NCBI RefSeq assembly: GCF_001995095.2 | Contig: NZ_MTSD02000001.1 | Span: 744,001 to 808,000, forward strand | DNA from: Oceanospirillum linum | GTDB taxonomy: Bacteria > Pseudomonadota > Gammaproteobacteria > Pseudomonadales > Halomonadaceae | Direction: 5' to 3' | DNA: 64,000 bases | In this document: positions 1 to 8,126 of the stretch, one piece after another | How the letters are laid out: each line of letters opens with the position of its first letter | Numbering within the stretch: position 1 is the stretch's first letter | Notes under the pieces: generated by a model | What the model was told of the DNA's origin: nothing | The model's input: the letters and a program-made list of their open reading frames with translations, nothing else | Database searches by the model: none | Position numbers and translations under genes: made by a program

Positions 1-842
1 CCCTCTGAAATAAACTCATGCATATTCCGGTTAGTCGTTGCAATGACACGAACATCCAGCTTTATAACCTTTCGTCCGCCGACCCGCTCTACTTCCTGCT
101 CCTGAAGCACCCTCAGTAACTTAGACTGAAGGTCAATCGCCATTTCAGATATCTCATCAAGAAGTAATGTACCGCCATTCGCCTGTTCAAATTTACCTGG
201 AGCACTGGTATGAGCCCCTGTAAAAGCCCCCTTTTCGTGACCAAAAAGCGTAGCCTCCAGCATTGTTTCGGGGATTGCAGCACAATTTATGGCAACAAAT
301 GGCTTATCACGACGCTGAGAATGACGGTGTATATACTGAGCAATCACCTCTTTACCTGATCCACTTTCACCTGCAATCAGAACCGTAGAATCTGTGACCG
401 CAACTCTTTTTGCCAGCCCAAACGCCTGACGGCTTTTCTCGCTTACCATAATAGGTTCATCGGGCGAGACTGAAACCACCTTCGAACAGTACTTACCGAC
501 CAGCTCCACCAGCTTCTCCGGTTCAAATGGCTTCACCAGGTAATCAACCGCACCTTGCCTCATGGCATCAACTGCGTCAGAAATAGAACCATAGGCCGTG
601 ATCATTAAAAAACTTAACCCAGGGTACTTATTAACTACATGATCCAGCAGTTGATGACCGTCAATACCAGGCATATTGACATCTGAAACAACCATATCAA
701 AAGTATCTTTAGATAGCTTTACAATGGCCGCCTCACCGCAATCAGCATCAACGACCTCGTAGCCTGCTAACTCTAACGTATCGACCAAAGCCTCACGAAG
801 AGCCGCATCATCCTCAACAACTAATAGCTTTCCATTATGCAT
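1..842 (-). CDS. flrC: FlrC/FleR-type sigma-54 response regulator, 3' part cut by window edge
   Basis: Flagellar NtrC-family activator that, once phosphorylated by FlrB, drives sigma-54-dependent flagellar promoters. The reading frame opens with MHNGKLLVVEDD at 842 and runs off the window, so the end of the AAA+ domain and the DNA-binding helix-turn-helix are not visible. Visible parts: receiver domain with the acidic pair and the phospho-acceptor Asp54 in VVSDVNMPG, Walker A GESGSGKE, and the sigma-54 contact loop GAFTGA. It lies 12 bp downstream of flrB on the same strand, which supports FlrC/FleR rather than another NtrC-like regulator. Whether it is intact cannot be judged here. Confidence 0.93.
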   Translation of the reverse strand, partial: MHNGKLLVVEDDAALREALVDTLELAGYEVVDADCGEAAIVKLSKDTFDMVVSDVNMPGIDGHQLLDHVVNKYPGLSFLMITAYGSISDAVDAMRQGAVDYLVKPFEPEKLVELVGKYCSKVVSVSPDEPIMVSEKSRQAFGLAKRVAVTDSTVLIAGESGSGKEVIAQYIHRHSQRRDKPFVAINCAAIPETMLEATLFGHEKGAFTGAHTSAPGKFEQANGGTLLLDEISEMAIDLQSKLLRVLQEQEVERVGGRKVIKLDVRVIATTNRNMHEFISE

Positions 843-854
843 AATAACTATCCG

Positions 855-1991
855 CTAACGCCCTAAGACCGGCAAAGATATAACAAAGCAACACCCGCCC
901 CCGAGCGGGGAGTCGACACTTAACTGCCCTTTATGAGCATTAACAACAGACTGGACAATCGATAAACCAAGCCCCGTCCCCTGACTCTTAGTTGTAAAGA
1001 AAGGCTCAAGGACTTTATCCAATTGCTCCTGCGGGATACCCGGACCATCATCCTTAACATCCACTGACAAAGTATTCACTGTCGCCAAAGATAAGGAGAC
1101 AACAATCTTCCCGGCTCCTGCCTGTACAGCGTTATTCACCAGGTTCAGAATAGCGCCCGAAAGAGAATCAAGGTGACCTAAGAGATCTGCATCTACATCA
1201 GAAGCCACCTGAACGTCGACTCCTGTAGCCATTTTTATACTCTCAGTTTCAGACCTGACAGAGTTCACCAGAGATTCAACAGAGAAAGGCTCTGCAACTG
1301 TGCTGCCTCCACGAGCAAACTGGAGCATATCACCAATTTGTTGCTCAAGATTCTGTAAACGATCAACCAGCTTCGCCGAGAACTTCTCCCTTTTATCTTC
1401 CGGCAATGATCCCGACTGCAAATGCCCAGCATAGAGCATTGCTGCGGAAAGAGGCGTACGAATCTGATGAGCGAGCGAAGCAACCATGCGTCCCATTTCT
1501 GTTAGCCGCTCTCCCCGGCTTACCTGCTCCTGAAGCCGGCGGGTTTCAGTCATATCATTAATGACAATCATCTGCCCGGGTTCTTTCTCTAAGGAACGAG
1601 TGGAAATCGAGACCAGTCGCCCATCTTTAAGAGAAATTTCATAGCCATCGTCCTGCCGTGGCGAAAAACAGCGCTCAATAACATCGACCCAGTTATCACC
1701 AACAAGCTCTCCTGACAATAAGTCTCTGGCGCTAGGATTTGCGCTTGCGACTCTCCCACTGCCATCAATCACGACAACGCCTACCGGTAGCAAAAACAGC
1801 AGATGCTCCAATTTCTCAGCCACCTGCTGTTTCTTCGTCAACTCTTCCGAACGCTGCCTCTTTACGTCTTCCAGCTCCGAGGTAAGCGATACAATCTTTG
1901 TCTGAAGCTGATCATATGAAGTTGTTAACTGCTCGGACAGAGCAGAAAATTCAAGAAAAGCAGCCTGTAACTCTTGGGCAGATGCACTCAT
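855..1991 (-). CDS. flrB: FlrB/FleS-type flagellar sensor histidine kinase
   Basis: Soluble histidine kinase of 378 aa that phosphorylates FlrC to switch on middle flagellar genes. It has an N-terminal coiled-coil-like stretch (about residues 5-65), a PAS domain (about 65-155), an H-box with the phospho-acceptor His175 (SLAHQIRTPLSA), and a HATPase domain with N-box LVNNAVQAGA, G1 DDGPGIP and G2 GTGLGLSIV. No transmembrane segment is visible, as expected for FlrB/FleS. An AAGG ribosome site lies about 7 bases before the ATG. The usual upstream gene, flrA/fleQ, is not present; the next gene is the divergent pseB. Confidence 0.93.
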   Translation of the reverse strand: MSASAQELQAAFLEFSALSEQLTTSYDQLQTKIVSLTSELEDVKRQRSEELTKKQQVAEKLEHLLFLLPVGVVVIDGSGRVASANPSARDLLSGELVGDNWVDVIERCFSPRQDDGYEISLKDGRLVSISTRSLEKEPGQMIVINDMTETRRLQEQVSRGERLTEMGRMVASLAHQIRTPLSAAMLYAGHLQSGSLPEDKREKFSAKLVDRLQNLEQQIGDMLQFARGGSTVAEPFSVESLVNSVRSETESIKMATGVDVQVASDVDADLLGHLDSLSGAILNLVNNAVQAGAGKIVVSLSLATVNTLSVDVKDDGPGIPQEQLDKVLEPFFTTKSQGTGLGLSIVQSVVNAHKGQLSVDSPLGGGCCFVISLPVLGR

Positions 1992-2097
1992 GCGATACCT
2001 TAAGTGTTCTTAATGGCAGAAAAGCCTTGCCTACCATCGATATACTATCAGCTTAAAAAAAGATCTTCTTTTTTTCTTGTTGTGATTTATAAAAACA

Positions 2098-2118
2098 GAT
2101 GTAACAGCCTGTTACATC
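2098..2118. promoter_or_regulatory. Perfect inverted repeat upstream of flrB, possible operator
   Basis: The arms GATGTAACA and TGTTACATC are exact reverse complements separated by GCC. It lies about 107 bp upstream of the flrB start and about 270 bp upstream of pseB. There is no U-tract after it, so an operator is more likely than a terminator. The binding protein is unknown. Confidence 0.4.
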
Positions 2119-2344
2119 AACGGGTTCTCCGTAACCAAGGATTTTACCACGCCCACCTGACGGCACGTAACAAAAGCCCTCTTGTCCAACCAAGCCAAAT
2201 TTAAGGTATAGATCCAGACGATACGGGCTAATATATTTAAATAACACTACTTAACCTTTTAACAGCACTATTGCTAGAATCCACAACTAGTCAATTTTTT
2301 CACATTAGTTTAGAGTTCTCTTGCTAATGAGAGCAGGAACCAGC

Positions 2345-2353
2345 TGATATAAT
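2345..2353 (+). promoter_or_regulatory. Extended -10 promoter element of pseB
   Basis: TGATATAAT matches the extended -10 form TGnTATAAT, 33 bases before the pseB ATG, with no strong -35 hexamer at the usual distance. It is the best candidate for a housekeeping promoter for the pse operon. An AAGGA ribosome site follows near 2371. Confidence 0.45.
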
Positions 2354-2386
2354 TACTTTGCACTCCAGACATTAAGGACATACAAA

Positions 2387-3385
2387 ATGTTTACCGGTCA
2401 AACAATCCTCATCACCGGCGGCACAGGCTCTTTCGGTAACACCTTTGTTCCCATGACCCTGGAGAAATACAATCCAAAAAAAATCATCATTTTTTCCCGG
2501 GATGAAATGAAGCAATGGGAGATGGCCAAAGGCTATCAAAATGACCCTAGAGTGCGGTTTTTCATTGGAGATGTACGCGACAGAGACCGCCTTTATCGAG
2601 CCCTAGATCGTGTTGATTATGTTGTACATGCCGCTGCTACCAAGATCGTACCAACAGCCGAATACAACCCGTTTGAGTGTATAAAAACCAACATCGATGG
2701 TGCCATGAATCTGATTGATGCCTGCATCGACAAAAAGGTTAAAGGTGTTGTTGCCCTTTCTACCGATAAAGCGAGTAGCCCAATCAACCTGTATGGAGCT
2801 ACCAAACTGGCGTCAGATAAACTATTTGTTGCCGGCAACCATTACGCCGGAGGTAAAGGAACTCATTTTTCCGTAGTACGCTACGGTAATGTTATGGGTT
2901 CCCGGGGCTCAGTGATTCCATTCTTTATGTCCATCAAGGACAAAGGGGTTTTACCGATCACAGATGACCGTATGACCCGGTTTATGATCTCCCTGGAAGA
3001 AGGCGTAGAGTTAGTCTGGCATGCATTTGAAGACATGGTCGGCGGTGAGATCTACGTCAAAAAGATCCCTTCAATGAAAGTAACCGACCTTGCCCGAGTC
3101 GTCGCACCTGAAGCCAAGCAGGAAGTCGTTGGCATACGTCCCGGGGAAAAACTTCACGAGCAAATGATCGGCCCTGAAGATGCCTACTTCACCTACGAAT
3201 ATCCTGAACACTACAAAATTCTACCGCAGATAAACAACTGGGATAAGGATTCAAACCGTATCAAAGACGGCAAAAAAGTCCCGGAGGGCTTCGTCTATGC
3301 AAGTGATAACAATACAGAATGGATGACGGATGCTGAGCTGCAAAGCTGGATTGAGGCAAATAGAGAGAAAATCGGGAAAATCTGA
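2387..3385 (+). CDS. pseB: UDP-N-acetylglucosamine 4,6-dehydratase (inverting)
   Basis: First enzyme of pseudaminic acid synthesis: it dehydrates and C5-epimerises UDP-GlcNAc to the UDP-4-keto-6-deoxy-L-altrose-type sugar. The protein has 332 aa, the usual PseB length. The N-terminal NAD(P)-binding motif TGGTGSFG (residues 10-17) and the SDR catalytic LYGATK motif are present. The C-terminal half carries the PseB/FlaA1 features RYGNVMGSRGSV and GIRPGEKLHEQM. It opens the operon and its TGA overlaps the ATG of pseC by one base, which implies translational coupling. Codon use is like that of the flanking flagellar genes. Confidence 0.95.
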   Translation: MFTGQTILITGGTGSFGNTFVPMTLEKYNPKKIIIFSRDEMKQWEMAKGYQNDPRVRFFIGDVRDRDRLYRALDRVDYVVHAAATKIVPTAEYNPFECIKTNIDGAMNLIDACIDKKVKGVVALSTDKASSPINLYGATKLASDKLFVAGNHYAGGKGTHFSVVRYGNVMGSRGSVIPFFMSIKDKGVLPITDDRMTRFMISLEEGVELVWHAFEDMVGGEIYVKKIPSMKVTDLARVVAPEAKQEVVGIRPGEKLHEQMIGPEDAYFTYEYPEHYKILPQINNWDKDSNRIKDGKKVPEGFVYASDNNTEWMTDAELQSWIEANREKIGKI

Positions 3386-4545
3386 TGATTCCATACGGCA
3401 AGCAGGATATTAATCAAGCTGATATTGACTCGGTTCTTGAAGTATTGAATTCCGATTTTCTCACCCAAGGCCCGAAAGTACCGCTATTTGAGCAAACGCT
3501 GGCAAAGAAGGTCGGTGCAAAGCATGCACTCGCAACAAACAGTGCTACCAGTGCACTGCACATCGCCTGCTTAGCTCTCGACCTGGGAAAAGATGACTGG
3601 CTTTGGACAACACCTGTCACTTTTGTTGCTTCGGCCAATTGCGGTCTTTATTGCGGAGCTCAGGTAGACTTTGTTGATATCGACCCTGACACCTATAACC
3701 TCAGCCCTAAAGCACTGGAAGCCAAACTCGTCACAGCCAAGCAGGAAGGAAAGTTACCCAAAGTACTGGTTGCCGTTCACCTCTGTGGACAACCATGCGA
3801 TATGCAGGCGATTCATACTCTGTCACAACGTTATGGTTTCAAGGTTATTGAAGATGCATCACACGCCGTCGGAGGCCGATATCAGGGCGACTATATCGGT
3901 AATAGCCGTTACAGTGACATTACAGTCTTCAGTTTTCACCCGGTAAAAATCATCACCACTGCCGAAGGCGGTATGGCACTGACCAATGATGACCACCTGG
4001 CCGAGAAAATGAACCTGTTCCGCAGTCATGGTGTCACAAGAGACCAGACTCTGATGACCCATGAACCGGATGGCCCCTGGTATTATCAACAGGTAACATT
4101 AGGTTTTAACTACCGTATGACCGAGCTACAGGCTGCATTAGGTATCAGCCAGTCTCAGCGACTGGATAGCTTTGTTGCACGCCGCCATCAACTTGCTCAG
4201 CGCTACAATGAACTATTACAAAACCTACCGCTCACGCTGCCCTGGCAACACCCGGACAGCTACTCAGGCTTGCATCTGTACGTTGTTCGGCTGCAGTTAA
4301 GCAAAATCAGCAAAAACCATCGACAAGTATTTGAAGGCCTGCGAGAGAAAGGTATCGGCGTTAACCTGCATTATATCCCGGTGCATACACAACCTTACTA
4401 TCAGGATATGGGATTCCGTCCGGGAGACTTCCCTGAAGCGGAAAAATACTATAGTGAAGCAATCAGTCTGCCGATGTATCAGGGATTAACAGATCAACAG
4501 CAATCAGACGTTGTGTTGGCTTTAAAGGCTCTGCTGGAGGAGTAA
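3385..4545 (+). CDS. pseC: UDP-4-amino-4,6-dideoxy-N-acetyl-beta-L-altrosamine transaminase
   Basis: PLP-dependent sugar aminotransferase (DegT/DnrJ/EryC1 family), second step of the pathway: it puts an amino group at C4 of the PseB product. It has 386 aa. The PLP-binding EDASHAVGG segment and the Schiff-base lysine in FSFHPVKIITTAEGG are visible, and the C-terminal substrate region includes NLHYIPVHTQPYYQDMGF. The start overlaps the pseB stop. The amino group made here is the one that PseH normally acetylates; pseH is broken in this locus, so the following acylation step is uncertain. Confidence 0.95.
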   Translation: MIPYGKQDINQADIDSVLEVLNSDFLTQGPKVPLFEQTLAKKVGAKHALATNSATSALHIACLALDLGKDDWLWTTPVTFVASANCGLYCGAQVDFVDIDPDTYNLSPKALEAKLVTAKQEGKLPKVLVAVHLCGQPCDMQAIHTLSQRYGFKVIEDASHAVGGRYQGDYIGNSRYSDITVFSFHPVKIITTAEGGMALTNDDHLAEKMNLFRSHGVTRDQTLMTHEPDGPWYYQQVTLGFNYRMTELQAALGISQSQRLDSFVARRHQLAQRYNELLQNLPLTLPWQHPDSYSGLHLYVVRLQLSKISKNHRQVFEGLREKGIGVNLHYIPVHTQPYYQDMGFRPGDFPEAEKYYSEAISLPMYQGLTDQQQSDVVLALKALLEE

Positions 4546-4550
4546 AACGA

Positions 4551-5255
4551 ATGCGTCTTGCTATAATTCCTGCCCGCGGTGGTAGTAAACGAATTCCCCG
4601 GAAGAATATCAAAGTCTTCGGAAACAAGCCTATGATAGCCTGGTCCATAGAAGCTGCATTAAAAAGCGACTGCTTTGATCGCGTTATCGTCTCAACTGAT
4701 GATCAGGAAATTGCAAATACTGCACAGAAATACGGTGCAGAAGTGCCCTTTATACGCCCGGCAGAGCTGGCAGATGACTATGCAGGCACGATTCCTGTAA
4801 TCCGCCACGCCATTGAGCAACTCCAGACTGAAGAACAAACCAAGATCAGTTACGCCTGCTGCATTTATGCAACCGCACCTTTTGTATCCGCACAGGATAT
4901 CCGATCCGGTTTGGAGTCTATCGAAAAAAGTGCTGCTGACTACGCCTTTACTGTCACCAGCTACCCCTTCCCTATCCAGCGGGCAATAAAGCTCACGGAA
5001 CAGGGTAGAATTCACATGTTTAACCCTGAGCATTTTACGACCCGCTCTCAGGATCTTGAAGAAGCTTGGCATGACGCCGGGCAATTTTACTGGGGTACAG
5101 CCAGCGCCTGGCTTCAGGAAAAACCTCTGTTCGCAGAAGGCTCCATCCCCATAAAGCTTCCGCGTCATAGGGTTCAGGATATTGATACACCAGAAGACTG
5201 GCAGCGTGCCGAATGGCTATTCAAAGCGATGCAAGTCAGTCAGGAGGCACCATGA
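4551..5255 (+). CDS. pseF: CMP-pseudaminic acid cytidylyltransferase
   Basis: Last step of the pathway: it activates the nonulosonic acid with CTP to give the CMP-sugar used by glycosyltransferases. The protein has 234 aa and begins with the nucleotidyltransferase signature IPARGGSKRIPRKN (residues 5-18). The internal SYPFPIQRA and DAGQFYWG segments are typical of PseF rather than NeuA. It starts 5 bp after pseC and its stop overlaps the pseG start (ATGA), with a CAGGAGG site ahead of the pseG start. It belongs to the GC-richer, native-looking part of the island. Confidence 0.93.
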   Translation: MRLAIIPARGGSKRIPRKNIKVFGNKPMIAWSIEAALKSDCFDRVIVSTDDQEIANTAQKYGAEVPFIRPAELADDYAGTIPVIRHAIEQLQTEEQTKISYACCIYATAPFVSAQDIRSGLESIEKSAADYAFTVTSYPFPIQRAIKLTEQGRIHMFNPEHFTTRSQDLEEAWHDAGQFYWGTASAWLQEKPLFAEGSIPIKLPRHRVQDIDTPEDWQRAEWLFKAMQVSQEAP

Positions 5256-6334
5256 AAGTCGCTTTCCGCACCGATGCTTCCATACAGATCGGTACCGGCC
5301 ATGTAATGCGCTGCCTGACGCTCGCCACTGAACTGCAGCAGCGTGGACATACCTGTAGCTTTATCTGCCGGGATCATCCGGGGCACCTTGCTGAGTTGAT
5401 TGCCAGTAAAGGCTTTGCAGTTGAACGGCTCCCCCCTGCAGCCCCTGATACAGAAACCTCTGACCTGAACTGGAATGCTCATGCTTCCTGGTTGGGTGCT
5501 TCCTGGCAACAGGATGCGGAACAGACGCGAAGCCTACTTCAAGATCAGCCAGTTGACTGGCTGGTGGTGGATCATTACGCCCTTGACGCACGCTGGGAGC
5601 AAGCACTTAAACTCAATTATAAAAAGCTAATGGTGATAGACGATTTAGGTGATAGAGAACATTTAGCTGATTTACTGCTAGAGCAAAACTATGGCTCTAC
5701 AGCAGAAAAATACCAAGGCTTAGTTCCAGATAACTGTAAAATTTTAGCCGGCACCCAATATGCGTTGTTAAGACCCGAATTTGCCCAATGGCGAGAATAT
5801 AGTCTTAAACGTCGTAAGAATATATCTGAAATAAATAGTATTTTAATCACGATGGGTGGTGTCGACCCAGATAACTACACAGGTAAAATTCTTGAGCAAC
5901 TGGCCAAAACTGAACTAAACCCAAAAAACAAAATTACCGTGGTGATGGGCGCAACAGCTCCACACTTAGCCACGGTTAAACAACAAGCCGCCGCGATGCC
6001 AGTCACCACTCAAGTAAAAGCCAATGTAAGCAATATGGCAGAACTAATGAGTAATGCAGACCTAGCCATAGGCGCAGCCGGGGCAACTACTTGGGAACGT
6101 TGCTGTTTGGGTTTGCCAACCATTCAACTAGTGATTGCAGAAAATCAGCGACAAATAGCCAATGCTTTAGCAAAAGAAAATATGATTATTCTCTTAGAAA
6201 AGTTAGAAGTACTACCTAGTTTGGTGGTTGAAGCAAAATCAAGAATTGATGAGTTAAGTCAACTGAGCGCAAGTAGCTGTGATGGTAAGGGTTCACTTAG
6301 AATCGGCCGTATTATCCTAGAGGGTGAAAAATGA
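5252..6334 (+). CDS. pseG: UDP-2,4-diacetamido-2,4,6-trideoxy-beta-L-altropyranose hydrolase, compositional mosaic
   Basis: It removes UDP from the diacylated altrose intermediate, giving the free sugar for PseI. The start was placed at MKVAFRTDAS (ATG 5252) because a CAGGAGG site lies just before it and the ATG overlaps the pseF stop. Length is 360 aa. The N-terminal GTGHVMRCL motif and a C-terminal GT-B-like half with TMGGVDPDN and GAAGATTWERCCLGLP are present. Base composition changes sharply near 5610, about residue 120: upstream codons are GC-ending, downstream ones are mostly A/T-ending. This reads as a recombination joint inside the gene. The frame is open across the joint, so the product may be functional. 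Confidence 0.92.
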   Translation: MKVAFRTDASIQIGTGHVMRCLTLATELQQRGHTCSFICRDHPGHLAELIASKGFAVERLPPAAPDTETSDLNWNAHASWLGASWQQDAEQTRSLLQDQPVDWLVVDHYALDARWEQALKLNYKKLMVIDDLGDREHLADLLLEQNYGSTAEKYQGLVPDNCKILAGTQYALLRPEFAQWREYSLKRRKNISEINSILITMGGVDPDNYTGKILEQLAKTELNPKNKITVVMGATAPHLATVKQQAAAMPVTTQVKANVSNMAELMSNADLAIGAAGATTWERCCLGLPTIQLVIAENQRQIANALAKENMIILLEKLEVLPSLVVEAKSRIDELSQLSASSCDGKGSLRIGRIILEGEK

Positions 6335-6978
6335 AAATAGCAATTTTAACTTCACCGGGGCAATGGTTTGAACACTATGCTCAAGTACTGTCTGAAAAAC
6401 TTAACAACGCCCCTGTATATTTAGATCATAAAGAAATTGGTTCACCTTTTGATGTGGTATTTATTTTAAGCTACCACAAAATAATTGACTCAAACTACCT
6501 AGAAAAGCATAAGCACAATATTGTTATCCACGAAAGCGATTTACCCAAAGGAAAGGGTTGGGCACCTTTGTTTTGGCAAGTTTTGGAAGGCAATAAAGAA
6601 ATTGTTTTTACCATGTTTGAAGCGGCTGACGGTGTAGACAAGGGTGATGTTTACATGAAAAAAACATTACAACTTACTGGTTCAGAACTTAATAAAGAGT
6701 TAAGAAAAAAGCAAGCAGAGTTAACCCTACAAATGTGCCAAGAATTTATTAATGAATATGACACTTTCAAGCAGCCAACACCGCAAACTGGGAGTGAAAG
6801 CTTTTATCCTAAAAGAACAGCCCAAGACAGCAAGTTAGATGTTAATAAAACGATCAAAGAACAGTTTAATTTATTAAGAATTGTTGATAATAATAGTTAT
6901 CCTGCCTTTTTTGAACTGGATGATTGCCGTTATCGCTTGACTATTGAACTAGATAACAATAAGGAGGAGGGCAGCTAA
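6331..6978 (+). CDS. Formyltransferase-like protein of the pse island (first copy)
   Basis: Small protein of 215 aa resembling the catalytic domain of the Fmt/GART formyltransferase superfamily, which moves formyl from 10-formyl-tetrahydrofolate to amino groups of sugars or other substrates. The hallmark region is VIHESDLPKGKGWAPL (residues 65-80) followed by the acidic GVDKGDVY stretch with Asp103. His67 and Asp103 match the catalytic His and Asp, but the usual Asn two residues before His is Val65. The start overlaps the pseG stop (ATGA), so it is translationally coupled. I infer N-formylation of a Pse intermediate, possibly replacing the lost PseH acetylation. Activity is unproven. Confidence 0.75.
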   Translation: MKIAILTSPGQWFEHYAQVLSEKLNNAPVYLDHKEIGSPFDVVFILSYHKIIDSNYLEKHKHNIVIHESDLPKGKGWAPLFWQVLEGNKEIVFTMFEAADGVDKGDVYMKKTLQLTGSELNKELRKKQAELTLQMCQEFINEYDTFKQPTPQTGSESFYPKRTAQDSKLDVNKTIKEQFNLLRIVDNNSYPAFFELDDCRYRLTIELDNNKEEGS

Positions 6979-7415
6979 TTGACTTGGTTGACCTCAACCT
7001 TGAAGAAAAGCTAAACATATTGGCAATGAGAAACCACCCTAAGGTGCCTGAATGGATGTACACACAAGAATAAATACAAGCTGAACAGCACTTTAGTTTT
7101 ATTAAAAGCTTAATTAACAATAAGCAAAGTCAATACCTTGCAGTAAGGCAGGATAAAAAGTTAGTGGGTGTTATTTATTTTAACCAAATCGACCTTGAAG
7201 AAAAGACAGAATATTTTGGGCTTTATGCTAGATTATTTAAACCAGCAAGAGACGTAGATCGATTATTGGAAGAGATGAGTATGTTTTATGCTAAAAATAT
7301 TTAGCAATTGAAGGCATTAAATTTAGAAGCATTTATAAATAATACGAGAGCAATAAATTTGTATATTAATCCCGAGCTTATTGAAACAGACCGTTTGCAA
7401 AAAAATGGTATTTAA
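6978..7415 (+). pseudogene. pseH: pseH N-acetyltransferase pseudogene with two in-frame stops
   Basis: Between the two formyltransferase-like genes one continuous frame encodes a recognisable PseH-type GNAT protein interrupted by TAA at 7071-7073 and TAG at 7302-7304, ending at TAA 7413-7415. Readable segments are MRNHPKVPEWMYTQE before the first stop, then FIKSL, KLVGVIYF and FGLYA, and after the second stop NNTRAINLY, the usual acetyl-CoA/C-terminal GNAT segment. PseH normally acetylates the C4 amino group of the PseC product. The original start may be TTG 6984; no ATG start precedes the conserved part. There are no frameshifts, only the two nonsense codons, so the decay seems recent. Confidence 0.85.
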
Positions 7416-7447
7416 ATATTATCTATGAGTAAGAGTTTATAATAAAG

Positions 7448-8122
7448 ATGGATTATTTAGTTGCTGCTGTAGGTGAGTGGAATAAAAGCCTTTTTGAACT
7501 AAATTCAAAAAAATTAGAAGGTAGTTGGTATTTTGTATCGACACCTGATGAGCTTAATAGTAAGTTAGAAAAAGGATTGAAACCTCGCTATATATTTTTC
7601 CCCCATTGGCGTTGGATAGTACCTGAAAACATACTCAATCAATACGAGTGTGTGTGTTTTCATATGACTGATGTTCCTTATGGTCGTGGCGGTTCACCTT
7701 TACAAAACCTTATTATTAGAGGCCACCAAGAGACAATTTTAACAGCCCTAAAAATGGAAAAAAGCTTAGATACAGGGCCAGTTTACTTTAAGAAACCATT
7801 AACACTAGCTGGTACAGCTCACGAAATTTATGTTAGAGCATCTAAACTAACCTGGGAAATAATCAAAGAAATGGTTCTGCATGAACCCTTACCCAAGCCA
7901 CAAGCAGGTGATCCTGTAGTTTTCAATCGAAGAAAACCTAGCCAGAGTGAAATTGAACCAAACTTATCTCTTGAGCAACTCTATGACCATATTCGTATGC
8001 TAGACGCACCGAACTATCCCAAAGCATTTCTTAATAAAGATAGCTATTACCTAGAGTTTCAAGATGCCAAACTGGAAGGCAATGAACTAGTCGCAACGGT
8101 AAAAATTCAAATTAAAAGGTAG
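7448..8122 (+). CDS. Formyltransferase-like protein of the pse island (second copy)
   Basis: A 224-aa member of the formyltransferase superfamily, only distantly like the first copy. The core CFHMTDVPYGRGGSPLQNLI (residues 70-89) and SLDTGPVY with Asp108 correspond to the catalytic His/Asp region; His is residue 72 and the canonical Asn position holds Cys70. From memory, proteins with this FHMTD...GRGGSPLQNLI pattern occur in sugar-modification clusters, so the missing Asn may be a trait of the clade. It ends 4 bp before pseI. Likely role: N-formylation of the pseudaminic-type sugar or a precursor; the substrate is unknown. Confidence 0.75.
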   Translation: MDYLVAAVGEWNKSLFELNSKKLEGSWYFVSTPDELNSKLEKGLKPRYIFFPHWRWIVPENILNQYECVCFHMTDVPYGRGGSPLQNLIIRGHQETILTALKMEKSLDTGPVYFKKPLTLAGTAHEIYVRASKLTWEIIKEMVLHEPLPKPQAGDPVVFNRRKPSQSEIEPNLSLEQLYDHIRMLDAPNYPKAFLNKDSYYLEFQDAKLEGNELVATVKIQIKR

Positions 8123-8126
8123 ATGT

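Larger units (their letters stand above)
1992..2386. other. Divergent intergenic region flrB / pseB
   Basis: This 395-bp stretch separates flrB (minus) from pseB (plus). No credible gene was seen; the short open frames here lack family features. It holds a perfect 9-bp inverted repeat around 2098-2118 and an extended -10 element before pseB. I found no sigma-54 consensus (TGGCAC-N5-TTGCW) in either direction, so the flrB promoter remains unassigned. Confidence 0.6.

Noticed and set aside
2004-2020. TGGCAG...TTGCC near the flrB start considered as a sigma-54 site
   Set aside because: The GG to GC spacing is several bases too long for a -24/-12 promoter.
2004-2204. 66-aa plus-strand frame upstream of pseB
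   Set aside because: It begins next to the flrB start on the opposite strand, has no ribosome site, and covers the inverted repeat; it looks like chance.
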